Below, piece after piece: positions 50,227 to 58,796 of a DNA stretch of 64,000 nucleotides. Below the pieces are notes generated by a model. It had not been told where the DNA came from. It did no database searches and saw only the letters and a list, made by a program, of their open reading frames with translations. The number at the start of each line of letters is the position of its first letter. Within the stretch, counting starts at the first letter, position 1. The position numbers were made by a program, and so were the translations under genes. Source of the DNA: Aquipuribacter hungaricus (GTDB taxonomy: Bacteria; Actinomycetota; Actinomycetes; Actinomycetales; JBBAYJ01); NCBI RefSeq assembly GCF_042663885.1, contig NZ_JBHSXV010000001.1. One strand, given 5' to 3'.

Positions 50227-51027
50227 TCACGGCACGGGCACCGGGACGGCGGTGACGACGACGTTGTCGGCGTACCGGCGGGAGCCCGGCAGGTAGTCCC
50301 CGCCGCAGGTGATGACGACGAGCCGGTGCGAGCCCTCGCGGGCGAAGATCGTCTCCACGGGCAGGTCGGTCTTGGTGATGCGCTCGCGGCTGACCACCTC
50401 GTAGCGGGTGGTCGCGCCGGTGGCGTCGCCGACGAGCACCTCGGCGCCCACCTCGACGCCGCGCAGGTCGACGAGCGCCCCGGGGCCGCCCGCGACGGTG
50501 TCGACGTGCCCGGCGAGCACGGCGTTCCCCTCCGGGGCGCCGACGCCGGGCCCGTAGCGGTACCAGCCGACCCGGTCGACCTCGGCGGGGACGACCATGG
50601 CGCCGTCGTCCATGACGCCGACCGGGTCGACGGCGGCGTCGACCCCGAGCGAGGGGACCTGGAGCCGGACGGGGTCGGCGCCGCGCCGCGGGGCGGCCGC
50701 ACCGGGTGAGGCGTCGCGGACGACGACGCCCCCCGGCTGGGCGCGCCCGGCGGGTGCCGGTGCCGGGTCTGCCGGGACCTCGGACGGCGCGACAGGAGGG
50801 GTCGAGGGGGACGCGGGGGAGGGCGTCGTCCCGCCCGGGGCCAGCGCCTGCTCGAGCGGGAGCCCGGCCTGGGGAGCGGGCCTGGTGAGCAACCACCCCG
50901 CCGGGGCGAGCACGGCGGCGACGGCGACCGCGACGAGGAGCGCCGTCCAGCGTCGGCGGACCCGGGCAGACCGGCGCCGGACCCCGGAGGACGGGCGTCG
51001 GGGGCGGCGGTCGTCGGCGGTGCTCAC
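50227..51027 (-). CDS. Class E/F sortase
   Basis: Membrane-anchored transpeptidase (266 residues) that attaches surface proteins to the cell wall. One N-terminal membrane helix (TALLVAVAVAAVLAPAGWLL) is followed by a Pro/Ala/Ser/Gly stalk and the sortase barrel. The catalytic triad is complete: His in NAVLAGHVDT, Cys in HRLVVITCGGDYL and Arg in SRRYADNVVV. The size and motifs fit the actinobacterial class F group. The GTG start has GAGGAGG 5 bases upstream. The DUF4397 protein just upstream is the obvious substrate candidate. Confidence 0.92.
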   Translation of the reverse strand: MSTADDRRPRRPSSGVRRRSARVRRRWTALLVAVAVAAVLAPAGWLLTRPAPQAGLPLEQALAPGGTTPSPASPSTPPVAPSEVPADPAPAPAGRAQPGGVVVRDASPGAAAPRRGADPVRLQVPSLGVDAAVDPVGVMDDGAMVVPAEVDRVGWYRYGPGVGAPEGNAVLAGHVDTVAGGPGALVDLRGVEVGAEVLVGDATGATTRYEVVSRERITKTDLPVETIFAREGSHRLVVITCGGDYLPGSRRYADNVVVTAVPVPVP

Positions 51028-51109
51028 GGTCGCCTCCTCGGGCGCTCGACGGTGCGGGGGTCAGGGGTCTGTGGTCTGCGGCGGTGCGGGGGCCTGAGGT
51101 GGTGCGGGT

Positions 51110-51141
51110 GCCGGGGGGCCGCAGTGCGGCGGCCCCCCGGC
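51110..51141 (-). terminator. Hairpin between DUF4397 and sortase genes
   Basis: GCCGGGGGGCCGC (51110-51122) pairs with the complementary arm at 51129-51141 around a 6-base loop, 13 bases behind the DUF4397 stop on the minus strand. It probably limits read-through into the sortase gene, so that the surface protein is made in excess of the enzyme. Confidence 0.75.
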
Positions 51142-51154
51142 AGGAGTGCCTCGC

Positions 51155-51955
51155 TCAGGCGCGCGAGCGGGCGACGGCGCGCCCGCCCAGGACCACGAGG
51201 GTCCCGGCGCCGGCGAGGCCGACGACCGCGAGCTGCCAGGGCAGCGCGTCGGAGACCAGACCACCGGTGCCCGACGGGACGCCGGAGGGGCTGCTGTGCA
51301 GGCCGTCGATGGTCTGCACCGCGAGCGCCAGGTTGCCGTCGGCGGCGGAGCCCCACGCGAACACCACGGTGTTCACGCCCTCGGCGAGCGTGACGTCGGC
51401 GGGGCCGATGGCCACGGTGTCGGTGCCGGCCAGTGCCACGTCGGCGCTGACCGTGCCCGCCGCCAGCTCGACGACGCCCTCGTTCGGGTTGATGACGCCG
51501 GAGAAGACCGGCTCGCCGCCCGCACGGACGTCGACGGCCGGGGCCGCCGCGGTGTGCCGGGCCGTGAGCCGGGCCTGGCCCGCCTCCAGGGACGAGACGT
51601 CGTTGACGAACGGGGTGAGCCGGGGGGCGCCGTCCTCGCCGAGGTGCGCGGCGACGGTGATGTTGGCGCCGGCCGGGACGGTGGCGGTGGCGGAGATGGC
51701 GGGCTCGCCGGCCGGGTCGGCGTCGGCGGGGAAGACCTCGAGCTCGTAGTCGCCGGCCGGCAGGGTGAGCGGGTCGGTGATGGTGCCGGGCTCGAAGTCG
51801 GTGAGGATCGCGTCGCCGTTGGCGTACACGTCGACGGTGAGGCCGGGGACGCCGTGGAACACCGACACCTGGGCGTCGGAGCTGGAGGCGGAGGCGGGGG
51901 CGGCGAAGGCGAGCGGCAGCAGCACTGCGCCGGTCGCGGCGAGGAGGGTCCGCAT
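51155..51955 (-). CDS. Secreted, membrane-anchored DUF4397 protein
   Basis: A 266-residue exported protein. A Sec signal peptide (LLAATGAVLLPLAFAAPASA) precedes a DUF4397 region of two beta-sandwich-like units (AQVSVFHGVPGLTVDVYANG and AGQARLTARHTAAAPAVDVR). The C-terminus has a membrane helix (LAVVGLAGAGTLVVLGGRAV) and a basic tail (ARSRA), the layout of a sortase substrate. However, no LPxTG or LAxTG motif precedes the helix; the segment reads VPSGTGGLVSDALPW. The ATG has AAGGA 9 bases upstream. Function is unknown; DUF4397 genes often sit beside sortase genes in actinobacteria, as far as I recall. Confidence 0.88.
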   Translation of the reverse strand: MRTLLAATGAVLLPLAFAAPASASSSDAQVSVFHGVPGLTVDVYANGDAILTDFEPGTITDPLTLPAGDYELEVFPADADPAGEPAISATATVPAGANITVAAHLGEDGAPRLTPFVNDVSSLEAGQARLTARHTAAAPAVDVRAGGEPVFSGVINPNEGVVELAAGTVSADVALAGTDTVAIGPADVTLAEGVNTVVFAWGSAADGNLALAVQTIDGLHSSPSGVPSGTGGLVSDALPWQLAVVGLAGAGTLVVLGGRAVARSRA

Positions 51956-52140
51956 GGCGGGGATGTCCTTCCGGTGGTGTCGGACGGGCCGTGGCCCGGT
52001 GACCTCGTGGTCGCTGGCACCACAGGTACCGGGGCGGGGGACGGTCCGGATGCACGCGGGGCGATGCCGTCGCCCGCCGCCCGTCAGCCCGGCGCAGGAG
52101 GCAGGCGCCGGTCGGTCGGCCGGGCGGGTCAGGCGGGTGC

Positions 52141-52953
52141 TCAGTCCCAGCGCAGGAAGCGCCGGGCGAGGAGCCCGAGGACGAGCGCCCACACGACGAG
52201 CAGGACGAGGTCGGCCGGGGACGGCGCCCCGCCGGCGGTCACCGCGCGCAGCGCGTCGCCGAGCGCGGCCGTGGGCAGCAGGCCGACCAGCGCCGCGACC
52301 GTCCCGCCGGCGAGCTGCCCGGCGGGGATGACGAGGCCGCCGCCCACGAGCACCGCCACCCAGACGAGGTTGGCCAGGCCGAGCACGCCCTCCGGGCGCA
52401 CGGTGCCCGCCAGGAGCATCCCGGCGCCGAGCATCGCGGCGGTGCCGAGCGCGAGGACGGGCAGGAGCAGCAGCACCGTCCCGGCCCCGACCGGCACGCC
52501 GAGGACCGCTGCCACGACGAGCAGCAGCGCCGACTGCAGGAGCACGACCGCCAGCACCGCGAGCACCCGGGCGGCGACGAGGCCGCCCCGGCCCAGCGGC
52601 GTGGTCGACAGCAGCCGGAGCACCCCGCCCCGCCGGTCGAAGGCGAGCGCGATGGCCTGCCCGGTGAAGGCGCTGGAGACCACGGCCACGCCGAGCGCCC
52701 CCGCCAGGCCCGCCCGGTCCTGCGGCAGGGGTGACAGGTCCGGCACCCCGGTGCGCAGCACCCCGACCAGCACCGCCACGGGCAGGACGAAGGTGACGAG
52801 CAGCTGCTCGCCGTTGCGGAGCACGGCCATGAGGTCCCACAGCGCCTGCCGGGCCACCCGGCGCACGAGCGGCGCGGGGGCAGGGCCGGAGGCGTCCACG
52901 GACGCGGCGGCAGGGCCGGACGGGACGCGAGGAGACACGGGAGAGGTGCTCAC
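52141..52953 (-). CDS. ABC-2 type transporter permease
   Basis: Membrane half of an ABC exporter (270 residues, about six helices). Typical ABC-2 elements are NGEQLLVTFVLPVAVLVGVL, the loop AFTGQAIALAFDRRGGVLRL with the coupling sequence LLSTTPLGRGGLVAARVLAV, and LVWVAVLVGGGLVIPAGQ. The GTG overlaps the ATPase stop by four bases. The exported compound is unknown; simple two-gene systems of this kind export drugs, lipids or peptides. Confidence 0.92.
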   Translation of the reverse strand: MSTSPVSPRVPSGPAAASVDASGPAPAPLVRRVARQALWDLMAVLRNGEQLLVTFVLPVAVLVGVLRTGVPDLSPLPQDRAGLAGALGVAVVSSAFTGQAIALAFDRRGGVLRLLSTTPLGRGGLVAARVLAVLAVVLLQSALLLVVAAVLGVPVGAGTVLLLLPVLALGTAAMLGAGMLLAGTVRPEGVLGLANLVWVAVLVGGGLVIPAGQLAGGTVAALVGLLPTAALGDALRAVTAGGAPSPADLVLLVVWALVLGLLARRFLRWD

Positions 52954-53942
52954 GAGGCGTGACGCTGCTCGTCGCCGAGCCGGAGCACGAGCTCCTCCAG
53001 GCTGGGCCGGGCGAGCGTGATGCCGCCGCGCGCGCCGTTGCCGGCCTGCCACGAGGCGATGCTCACGAGCTCCTGCGCACCGCGGGAGCCGCGGAGCTCG
53101 AAGCTGCCGGGGCTCGTCTCGCGGACGTCCGTCCCCGCGCCGAGGGCGGCGCGCAGGCCGTCCAGCGGGGACCCCGGCGGCGCCTCGAAGCGCACGACCT
53201 CCTCGCCGGTCACCCGGTCCGGGGGCCCGTCGGCCAGCACCCGGCCACGGGCGAGGACGAGGACCCGGTCGGCCGCACGCTCGACGTCGAGCAGGGTGTG
53301 CGAGGACCAGAGGACCGCGCAGCCGTCCTCGGCGGCCTCCCGGACCAGCGTGAGCACCGCGCGGCGGCCCTCGGGGTCCAGGGCGGCGGTGGGCTCGTCC
53401 ATGACGAGCACCTCGGGGCGGCCGACCAGGGCGCACGCCACGGCCAGGCGCTGCCGCTGGCCCGAGGACAGCCTGCGCACCGCGGTCCGCCCCAGGTCGT
53501 CGACGCCCAGCCGCTCCGCGAGCTCGGCGACGGGACGGGGGCGGGCGTGCATGGCGGCGTGGTGGGCGAGGACCGCGCGGGCCGGCGCGGCGGCCGGCAG
53601 CCCGAGGTCGGGCAGCACCACGCCGACCCGGGCGCGCGTGGCCGGCCCGGCCCGGTAGGGGTCGACGCCGACCACCCGCACCGTGCCGCCGTCGGGGCGG
53701 CGCATGCCGCTCACGCAGTCCAGCAGCGAGGTCTTGCCCGCACCGTTCGGCCCGCACAGCGCGACGACCTCGCCCGCGGCGACCCGCAGGTCGACGCCGT
53801 CGACGGCCACCACGGGGCGGGGCCGGGCGGGGTGCGTCCGGCGCAGCCCGACGACCTCGACCGGCGCCGTCCCCGCCGCGCCGGGCGCCCGCGACGGGGC
53901 TCCCGACGACCTGGTCGCGGGGGGCACCCGGGAGGCTGTCAC
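52950..53942 (-). CDS. ABC transporter ATP-binding protein (exporter)
   Basis: ATPase of the exporter (330 residues). Walker A is ALCGPNGAGKTSLLDCVSG, the signature RRLSSGQRQRLAVACAL and Walker B VLVMDEPTAALDPEG; the switch His is in VLWSSHTLLDVE. A C-terminal domain of about 110 residues follows, usual for this type. The GTG at 53942 lies 7 bases behind TACGAT with no ribosome-binding site. The gene is divergent from sufR and shares a 61-base intergenic region with it. Confidence 0.93.
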   Translation of the reverse strand: MTASRVPPATRSSGAPSRAPGAAGTAPVEVVGLRRTHPARPRPVVAVDGVDLRVAAGEVVALCGPNGAGKTSLLDCVSGMRRPDGGTVRVVGVDPYRAGPATRARVGVVLPDLGLPAAAPARAVLAHHAAMHARPRPVAELAERLGVDDLGRTAVRRLSSGQRQRLAVACALVGRPEVLVMDEPTAALDPEGRRAVLTLVREAAEDGCAVLWSSHTLLDVERAADRVLVLARGRVLADGPPDRVTGEEVVRFEAPPGSPLDGLRAALGAGTDVRETSPGSFELRGSRGAQELVSIASWQAGNGARGGITLARPSLEELVLRLGDEQRHAS

Positions 53943-53949
53943 AGGCCTG

Positions 53950-53955
53950 ATCGTA
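53950..53955 (-). promoter_or_regulatory. -10 box of the leaderless exporter transcript
   Basis: On the minus strand TACGAT (53955-53950) stands 7 bases before the GTG at 53942. Confidence 0.55.
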
Positions 53956-53991
53956 CGAGCCGGCCGGTTCGCCAACGGCGCGCATTTACGT

Positions 53992-54007
53992 CATACTCGG
54001 GGTGTGC
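53992..54007 (+). promoter_or_regulatory. sufR promoter with a probable SufR operator over the start codon
   Basis: CATACT (53992-53997) is a -10-like box 6 bases before the sufR GTG. ATACT-CGGGG-TGTGC (53993-54007) resembles the ACACT-N5-TGTGA element that I recall for M. tuberculosis SufR, with one change in each arm and the same 5-base spacer. Bound SufR would block both the -10 box and the first transcribed bases. Confidence 0.5.
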
Positions 54008-54762
54008 AAATAGCCCACGACCCGGCCACGGCCGGGCGGACCCACGGGGAGGCGGCCCGGCAGCAGCCGGCCCGCGAGCAGGGCCCCCGTGACCGGGTGT
54101 TCGCCGCCGTCCTCGAGCACGGCCCGGTGTCCGCGGCCTCGCTCGCCACCCGCCTCGGGGTCACGCCCGCGGCCGTCCGCCGCCACCTCGAGGCCCTCGT
54201 CGAGGACGGCCTCCTCGAGCCGCGCACCGCCCCGGTCACCGGCCGCCGCGGCCGGCCCGCCCGCGTCTTCGTCGCCACCGAGCGCGGCCAGGGCGCCGGG
54301 AGGGGTGACTACGACGCGTTCGCGGTCTCCGCCATGGACTACCTGCACGAGACCCTGGGCGACCAGGCGGTCCGCGACTTCGCCGAGCGCCGCTTCGGCG
54401 AGCTCGCCTCGCGGTACGCCCCGGCCGTCGAGGCGGCCGGCCCCGACCCGCGCGAGCGGGCCAAGGAGCTGGCCCGCCAGCTGTCCGCCGACGGGTTCGC
54501 GGCCAGCGCCCGGACCGTCGCGGTGTCCCCGGTCGCCCCCCGCCCGGGGTCGGCCGCCCCGGTCGGCGGCGTCCAGCTGTGTCAGGGACACTGTCCTGTG
54601 CACGCGGTCGCCGCGCGGTACCCGCAGCTCTGCGACGCCGAGACCCGCGCCTTCTCCTCGCTGCTGGGCGTCCACGTCCAGCGCCTGGCCACCATCGCCC
54701 ACGGCGAGCACGTGTGCACCACGTTCGTCCCCACCCCGAACGTCAGGAAGGACCCGTCATGA
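54004..54762 (+). CDS. sufR: Fe-S-sensing repressor SufR of the suf operon
   Basis: A 252-residue ArsR/DeoR-like winged-helix regulator that holds a [4Fe-4S] cluster and represses suf when clusters are plentiful. The helix-turn-helix is VSAASLATRLGVTPAAVRRH with wing PVTGRRGRPARVFVAT. The C-terminal cysteines QLCQGHCPVHAVAARYPQLC are the expected cluster ligands. The GTG start is leaderless in type. Its stop overlaps the sufB ATG (ATGA), so the repressor is co-translated with the machinery it controls. Confidence 0.93.
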   Translation: MQIAHDPATAGRTHGEAARQQPAREQGPRDRVFAAVLEHGPVSAASLATRLGVTPAAVRRHLEALVEDGLLEPRTAPVTGRRGRPARVFVATERGQGAGRGDYDAFAVSAMDYLHETLGDQAVRDFAERRFGELASRYAPAVEAAGPDPRERAKELARQLSADGFAASARTVAVSPVAPRPGSAAPVGGVQLCQGHCPVHAVAARYPQLCDAETRAFSSLLGVHVQRLATIAHGEHVCTTFVPTPNVRKDPS

Positions 54763-56201
54763 CGACGACCCCCGTGACCCCCGAGACCGCCGCCCCCACG
54801 CAGGCCGAGCAGCTCGACGCCCTCGGCCGCTACCAGTTCGGCTGGTCCGACTCGGACACGGCCGGCGAGACCGCCCGCCGCGGCCTGAACGAAGAGGTCG
54901 TCCGCGACATCTCCTCCCGCAAGGGCGAGCCCGAGTGGATGCTCAAGCTCCGCCTCAAGGGCCTGTCCCTGTTCGGGCGCAAGCCCATGCCGACGTGGGG
55001 CTCCGACCTGTCGGGCATCGACTTCGACAACATCAAGTACTTCGTCAAGTCCACCGAGCAGCAGGCCGGCTCGTGGGAGGAGCTCCCCGAGGAGATCCGC
55101 GCGACGTACGACCGCCTGGGCATCCCCGAGGCCGAGAAGCAGCGTCTCGTCTCCGGCGTCGCCGCCCAGTACGAGTCCGAGGTGGTCTACCACAAGATCA
55201 ACGAGGAGCTCGAGAAGCAGGGCGTCGTCTTCCTCGACACCGACACCGCGCTCAAGGAGCACCCGGAGCTCTTCCGCGAGTACTTCGGCTCGGTCATCCC
55301 CGTCGGGGACAACAAGTTCGCCGCGCTGAACTCCGCCGTCTGGTCGGGCGGCTCGTTCATCTACGTCCCGCCGGGCGTCCACGTCGAGATCCCGCTCCAG
55401 GCCTACTTCCGGATCAACACCGAGAACATGGGCCAGTTCGAGCGGACGCTGATCATCGCCGACGAGGGCTCGTACGTGCACTACGTCGAGGGCTGCACCG
55501 CCCCGATCTACCAGTCCGACTCGCTGCACTCCGCGGTCGTGGAGATCGTCGTGAAGAAGGGCGCCCGCGTCCGCTACACGACCATCCAGAACTGGTCGAA
55601 CAACGTGTACAACCTCGTCACCAAGCGCGCGGTCGCCGAGGCCGGCGCCACCATGGAGTGGATCGACGGCAACATCGGCTCCAAGGTGACGATGAAGTAC
55701 CCGGCGGTCTTCCTCATGGGCGAGCACGCCCGCGGCGAGACCCTGTCCATCGCCATGGCCGGCGAGGGCCAGCACCAGGACGCCGGCGCCAAGATGGTCC
55801 ACGCCGCGCCCTACACGTCGAGCTCGATCGTCTCCAAGTCGATCGCGCGCGGCGGCGGCCGGACCTCCTACCGCGGTCTGGTCCAGGTGCTCGAGGGCGC
55901 CCACCACAGCGCGAGCAACGTGCTGTGCGACGCCCTGCTGGTGGACACCATCAGCCGCTCCGACACCTACCCCTACGTCGACGTCCGCGAGGACGACGTG
56001 CGGATGGGCCACGAGGCCACGGTCTCCAAGGTGTCCGAGGACCAGCTCTTCTACCTCATGTCGCGCGGCATGCCGGAGAGCGAGGCCATGGCGATGATCG
56101 TCCGCGGCTTCATCGAGCCGGTCGCCCGCGAGCTGCCCATGGAGTACGCCCTCGAGCTGAACAAGCTCATCGAGCTGCAGATGGAAGGGGCCGTCGGGTG
56201 A
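54759..56201 (+). CDS. sufB: Fe-S cluster assembly scaffold SufB
   Basis: Scaffold subunit of the SufBC2D complex on which clusters are built (480 residues, full length). Conserved parts are VYHKINEELEKQGVVFLDTD, SGGSFIYVPPGVHVEIPLQA, YVHYVEGCTAPIYQSDSLHS with a conserved Cys, and RTSYRGLVQVLEGAHHSASN with VLCDALLVDTISRSDTYPY, holding the Cys thought to accept sulfur. No intein interrupts it, unlike SufB of M. tuberculosis. The ATG has AGGAAGGA upstream and overlaps the sufR stop. Confidence 0.97.
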   Translation: MTTTPVTPETAAPTQAEQLDALGRYQFGWSDSDTAGETARRGLNEEVVRDISSRKGEPEWMLKLRLKGLSLFGRKPMPTWGSDLSGIDFDNIKYFVKSTEQQAGSWEELPEEIRATYDRLGIPEAEKQRLVSGVAAQYESEVVYHKINEELEKQGVVFLDTDTALKEHPELFREYFGSVIPVGDNKFAALNSAVWSGGSFIYVPPGVHVEIPLQAYFRINTENMGQFERTLIIADEGSYVHYVEGCTAPIYQSDSLHSAVVEIVVKKGARVRYTTIQNWSNNVYNLVTKRAVAEAGATMEWIDGNIGSKVTMKYPAVFLMGEHARGETLSIAMAGEGQHQDAGAKMVHAAPYTSSSIVSKSIARGGGRTSYRGLVQVLEGAHHSASNVLCDALLVDTISRSDTYPYVDVREDDVRMGHEATVSKVSEDQLFYLMSRGMPESEAMAMIVRGFIEPVARELPMEYALELNKLIELQMEGAVG

Positions 56202-57592
56202 CGACGAGCACCACTGACCAGACCGGCACCGACCGGACGGGGGAGCACGGCACCGGCGTCGAGGCCGACGCCGCCGTGGACCTGACCCCCGGCCCGGAGC
56301 ACGGCGGCAACGGCCTGCGCCCGGCGGCGACCACGCCGGGCCAGGTGGACCCCACCGAGCCCACGTCGCCCGAGCCCGTCGAGGCGGCGCTCGCGGTCGT
56401 GCGCTCGTACACCGACTCCACGGTCCCCGACGTGAGCCGCGCCGACCGGGCCCGCTCCCGCGAGGTCGGCGACTTCGCCGTCCCGACCGGGCGCGAGGAG
56501 GAGTGGCGCTTCACCCCGCTGGACAAGGTGCGGGAGCTGTTCGAGCCCTCCGAGGGCCCCGGGTCCGTCGGCGTCACCGTCCGCACCGACGACCCCGCGG
56601 TCACCGTCGTCGACCACGAGCCGTCGGGCGCGGTCGCGCGCCCCGGCGACCGGGTCGCCGTCGTCGCGCAGGCCTCCGCCGGGGTCCGCCGCACGGTGCG
56701 CGTGGCCTCAGAGGCCGTCGTCGCGGAGCCCGTCCACGTCGACCTCGTCGGCACGGGCGGGCGCGGGTCCGTCGACCTCGTCGTCGACGTCGGCGCCTTC
56801 TCCAAGGTCACCGTCGTCGTCGACCACACCGGCGACGCGCAGTTCGCCGGCACCGTCGGCATCCGCGTCGGCGACTCCGCGAACGTCACGGTCGTGTCGC
56901 TGCAGTCGTGGGACCGCACCGCGACGCACGTCGGCCAGCACGACGCGGTCCTCGGCCGGGACTCCACGTTCCGCCACATCGCCGTCAGCCTCGGCGGCGA
57001 CCTCGTCCGCCTCGACGTCAACGTCGAGTACACCGGCCCGGGTGCGAGCTCGGAATGCTTCGGCGTCTACTTCGCCGACGCGGGCCAGCACCTGGAGCAC
57101 CGCCTGTTCGTCGACCACTCCGCCCCGGCCTGCCGGAGCAACGTGGTCTACAAGGGCGCGCTGCAGGGCCAGGACGCGCACACCGTGTGGATCGGCGACG
57201 TGCTGATCCGCAAGGAGGCCGAGGGCATCGACACCTACGAGCTCAACCGCAACCTCGTCCTCACCGAGGGGGCGCGCGCCGACTCCGTGCCCAACCTCGA
57301 GATCGAGACCGGACAGATCGAGGGCGCCGGCCACGCCAGCGCCACCGGCCGGTTCGACGACGAGCAGCTGTTCTACCTGCAGGCCCGCGGCGTCCGCCCC
57401 CTGGTGGCCCGCCGCCTGGTGGTCCGCGGCTTCTTCGCCGAGATCCTCCAGCAGATCGGCATCGACGACGTCGAGGAGCGCCTGCTCGGTGTCGTCGAGC
57501 AGCGGCTGTCCGACGCCGCCCTGGCCGACGAGCCGATGAGCACGAGCACCGCCACGACCCCCCTGAGCGCCACCGAGGAGACCACCGCATGA
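56198..57592 (+). CDS. sufD: Fe-S cluster assembly protein SufD
   Basis: Partner of SufB (464 residues). The core carries VPTGREEEWRFTPLDKVREL, the beta-helix region, and YKGALQGQDAHTVWIGDVLI with the conserved His, followed by EGADSVPNLEIETG-type sequence (ARADSVPNLEIETGQIEGAG). The first 60 residues are a Thr/Glu/Pro/Gly-rich extension and the last 20 a Ser/Thr tail. The GTG overlaps the sufB stop (GTGA) and has GGAAGGGG upstream. Confidence 0.95.
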   Translation: MTTSTTDQTGTDRTGEHGTGVEADAAVDLTPGPEHGGNGLRPAATTPGQVDPTEPTSPEPVEAALAVVRSYTDSTVPDVSRADRARSREVGDFAVPTGREEEWRFTPLDKVRELFEPSEGPGSVGVTVRTDDPAVTVVDHEPSGAVARPGDRVAVVAQASAGVRRTVRVASEAVVAEPVHVDLVGTGGRGSVDLVVDVGAFSKVTVVVDHTGDAQFAGTVGIRVGDSANVTVVSLQSWDRTATHVGQHDAVLGRDSTFRHIAVSLGGDLVRLDVNVEYTGPGASSECFGVYFADAGQHLEHRLFVDHSAPACRSNVVYKGALQGQDAHTVWIGDVLIRKEAEGIDTYELNRNLVLTEGARADSVPNLEIETGQIEGAGHASATGRFDDEQLFYLQARGVRPLVARRLVVRGFFAEILQQIGIDDVEERLLGVVEQRLSDAALADEPMSTSTATTPLSATEETTA

Positions 57593-58347
57593 CCACGCTC
57601 GAGATCCGCGACCTGCACGTCAGCGTCACCGCCGACGGCGAGGCCAAGGAGATCCTCAAGGGCGTCGACCTCACGGTCCGCTCCGGGGAGACCCACGCGA
57701 TCATGGGCCCGAACGGCTCGGGCAAGTCGACGCTGGCCTACTCCGTCGCCGGTCACCCCAAGTACACGGTGACCAGCGGCAGCGTGACGCTGGACGGCGA
57801 GGACGTCCTGGCGATGAGCGTGGACGAGCGCGCCCGCGCCGGCCTGTTCCTGGCCATGCAGTACCCGGTCGAGGTCCCCGGCGTGAGCGTGAGCAACTTC
57901 CTCCGCACCGCCAAGACCGAGGTGTCCGGCGAGGCCCCCGTGCTGCGCCACTGGGTCAAGGACGTCAGGGAGGCCATGGGCAGCCTCAAGATGGACCCGG
58001 CCTTCGCGGGCCGCAACGTCAACGAGGGCTTCTCCGGCGGCGAGAAGAAGCGCCACGAGATCCTGCAGATGAAGCTCCTGCAGCCGAAGCTCGCGATCAT
58101 GGACGAGACCGACTCCGGCCTGGACGTGGACGCGCTGCGCGTGGTGTCCGAGGGCGTCAACACCATCAAGGCCGACACCGGCCTGGGGCTGCTGCTCATC
58201 ACGCACTACACCCGCATCCTCAAGTACATCCGCCCCGACTTCGTCCACGTCTTCGTGGACGGCCGCGTCGCCGAGCAGGGCGGGCCCGAGCTGGCCGACC
58301 GGCTCGAGAACGAGGGCTACGACCGCTTCGTCACCACGAACGCCTGA
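57589..58347 (+). CDS. sufC: Fe-S cluster assembly ATPase SufC
   Basis: ABC-type ATPase of the SufBC2D complex (252 residues). Walker A is IMGPNGSGKSTLAYSVAG, the signature GFSGGEKKRHEILQMKLLQP and Walker B AIMDETDSGLDVDALRVV; LITHYTRILKYIRPDFVHVF is the family-specific C-terminal part. The ATG overlaps the sufD stop (ATGA) with GAGGAG upstream. In most actinobacteria sufS and sufU would follow; here the next gene is sufT. Confidence 0.97.
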   Translation: MTTLEIRDLHVSVTADGEAKEILKGVDLTVRSGETHAIMGPNGSGKSTLAYSVAGHPKYTVTSGSVTLDGEDVLAMSVDERARAGLFLAMQYPVEVPGVSVSNFLRTAKTEVSGEAPVLRHWVKDVREAMGSLKMDPAFAGRNVNEGFSGGEKKRHEILQMKLLQPKLAIMDETDSGLDVDALRVVSEGVNTIKADTGLGLLLITHYTRILKYIRPDFVHVFVDGRVAEQGGPELADRLENEGYDRFVTTNA

Positions 58348-58357
58348 GGGAGACCCG

Positions 58358-58753
58358 ATGAGCGAGCAGCCAGCAGTCCCCACCACCGAGCCCGCCGAGA
58401 CCTCCGCGGTCGTGGTCCCCGGTGACGCGCCCGTCGCCGGCCCGCCCGTCGACGCGGCGGACGTCGAGGAGGCCATGCGCGACGTCGTCGACCCCGAGCT
58501 GGGGATCAACGTCGTCGACCTCGGACTGGTCTACGGCATCCACGTCGACCCGCAGCGCAACGTCGTCCTCGACATGACCCTGACGAGCGCGGCGTGCCCG
58601 CTCACGGACGTCATCGAGGACCAGACCCGCAACGCCCTCGCCCCGCTGGCCGCCTCGGCGACCATCAACTGGGTGTGGATGCCGCCGTGGGGCCCCGAGA
58701 AGATCACCGACGACGGCCGCGAGCAGCTGCGCGCCCTGTCGTTCAACGTCTGA
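58358..58753 (+). CDS. sufT: SufT-like MIP18/DUF59 Fe-S maturation protein
   Basis: A 131-residue DUF59-family protein that helps deliver clusters to target enzymes. The core is VVDPELGINVVDLGLVYGI, then MTLTSAACPLTDVIEDQ with the conserved Cys, and VWMPPWGPEKITDDG. The first 30 residues are Pro/Ala/Thr-rich. ATG with GAGGGAG 5 bases upstream, 10 bases behind sufC. In M. tuberculosis the equivalent gene comes after csd (sufS) and the sufU-like gene. Confidence 0.93.
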   Translation: MSEQPAVPTTEPAETSAVVVPGDAPVAGPPVDAADVEEAMRDVVDPELGINVVDLGLVYGIHVDPQRNVVLDMTLTSAACPLTDVIEDQTRNALAPLAASATINWVWMPPWGPEKITDDGREQLRALSFNV

Positions 58754-58796
58754 CCCGGACGGCACGGGTGCCCGACCCCGAGGACCGGCCCGCGCG

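Noticed and set aside
51170..51270. LPxTG-like sorting signal in the DUF4397 protein
   Set aside because: The pre-helix segment VPSGTGGLVSDALPW lacks Leu-Pro-x-Thr-Gly and Leu-Ala-x-Thr-Gly; I note the absence rather than force a match.
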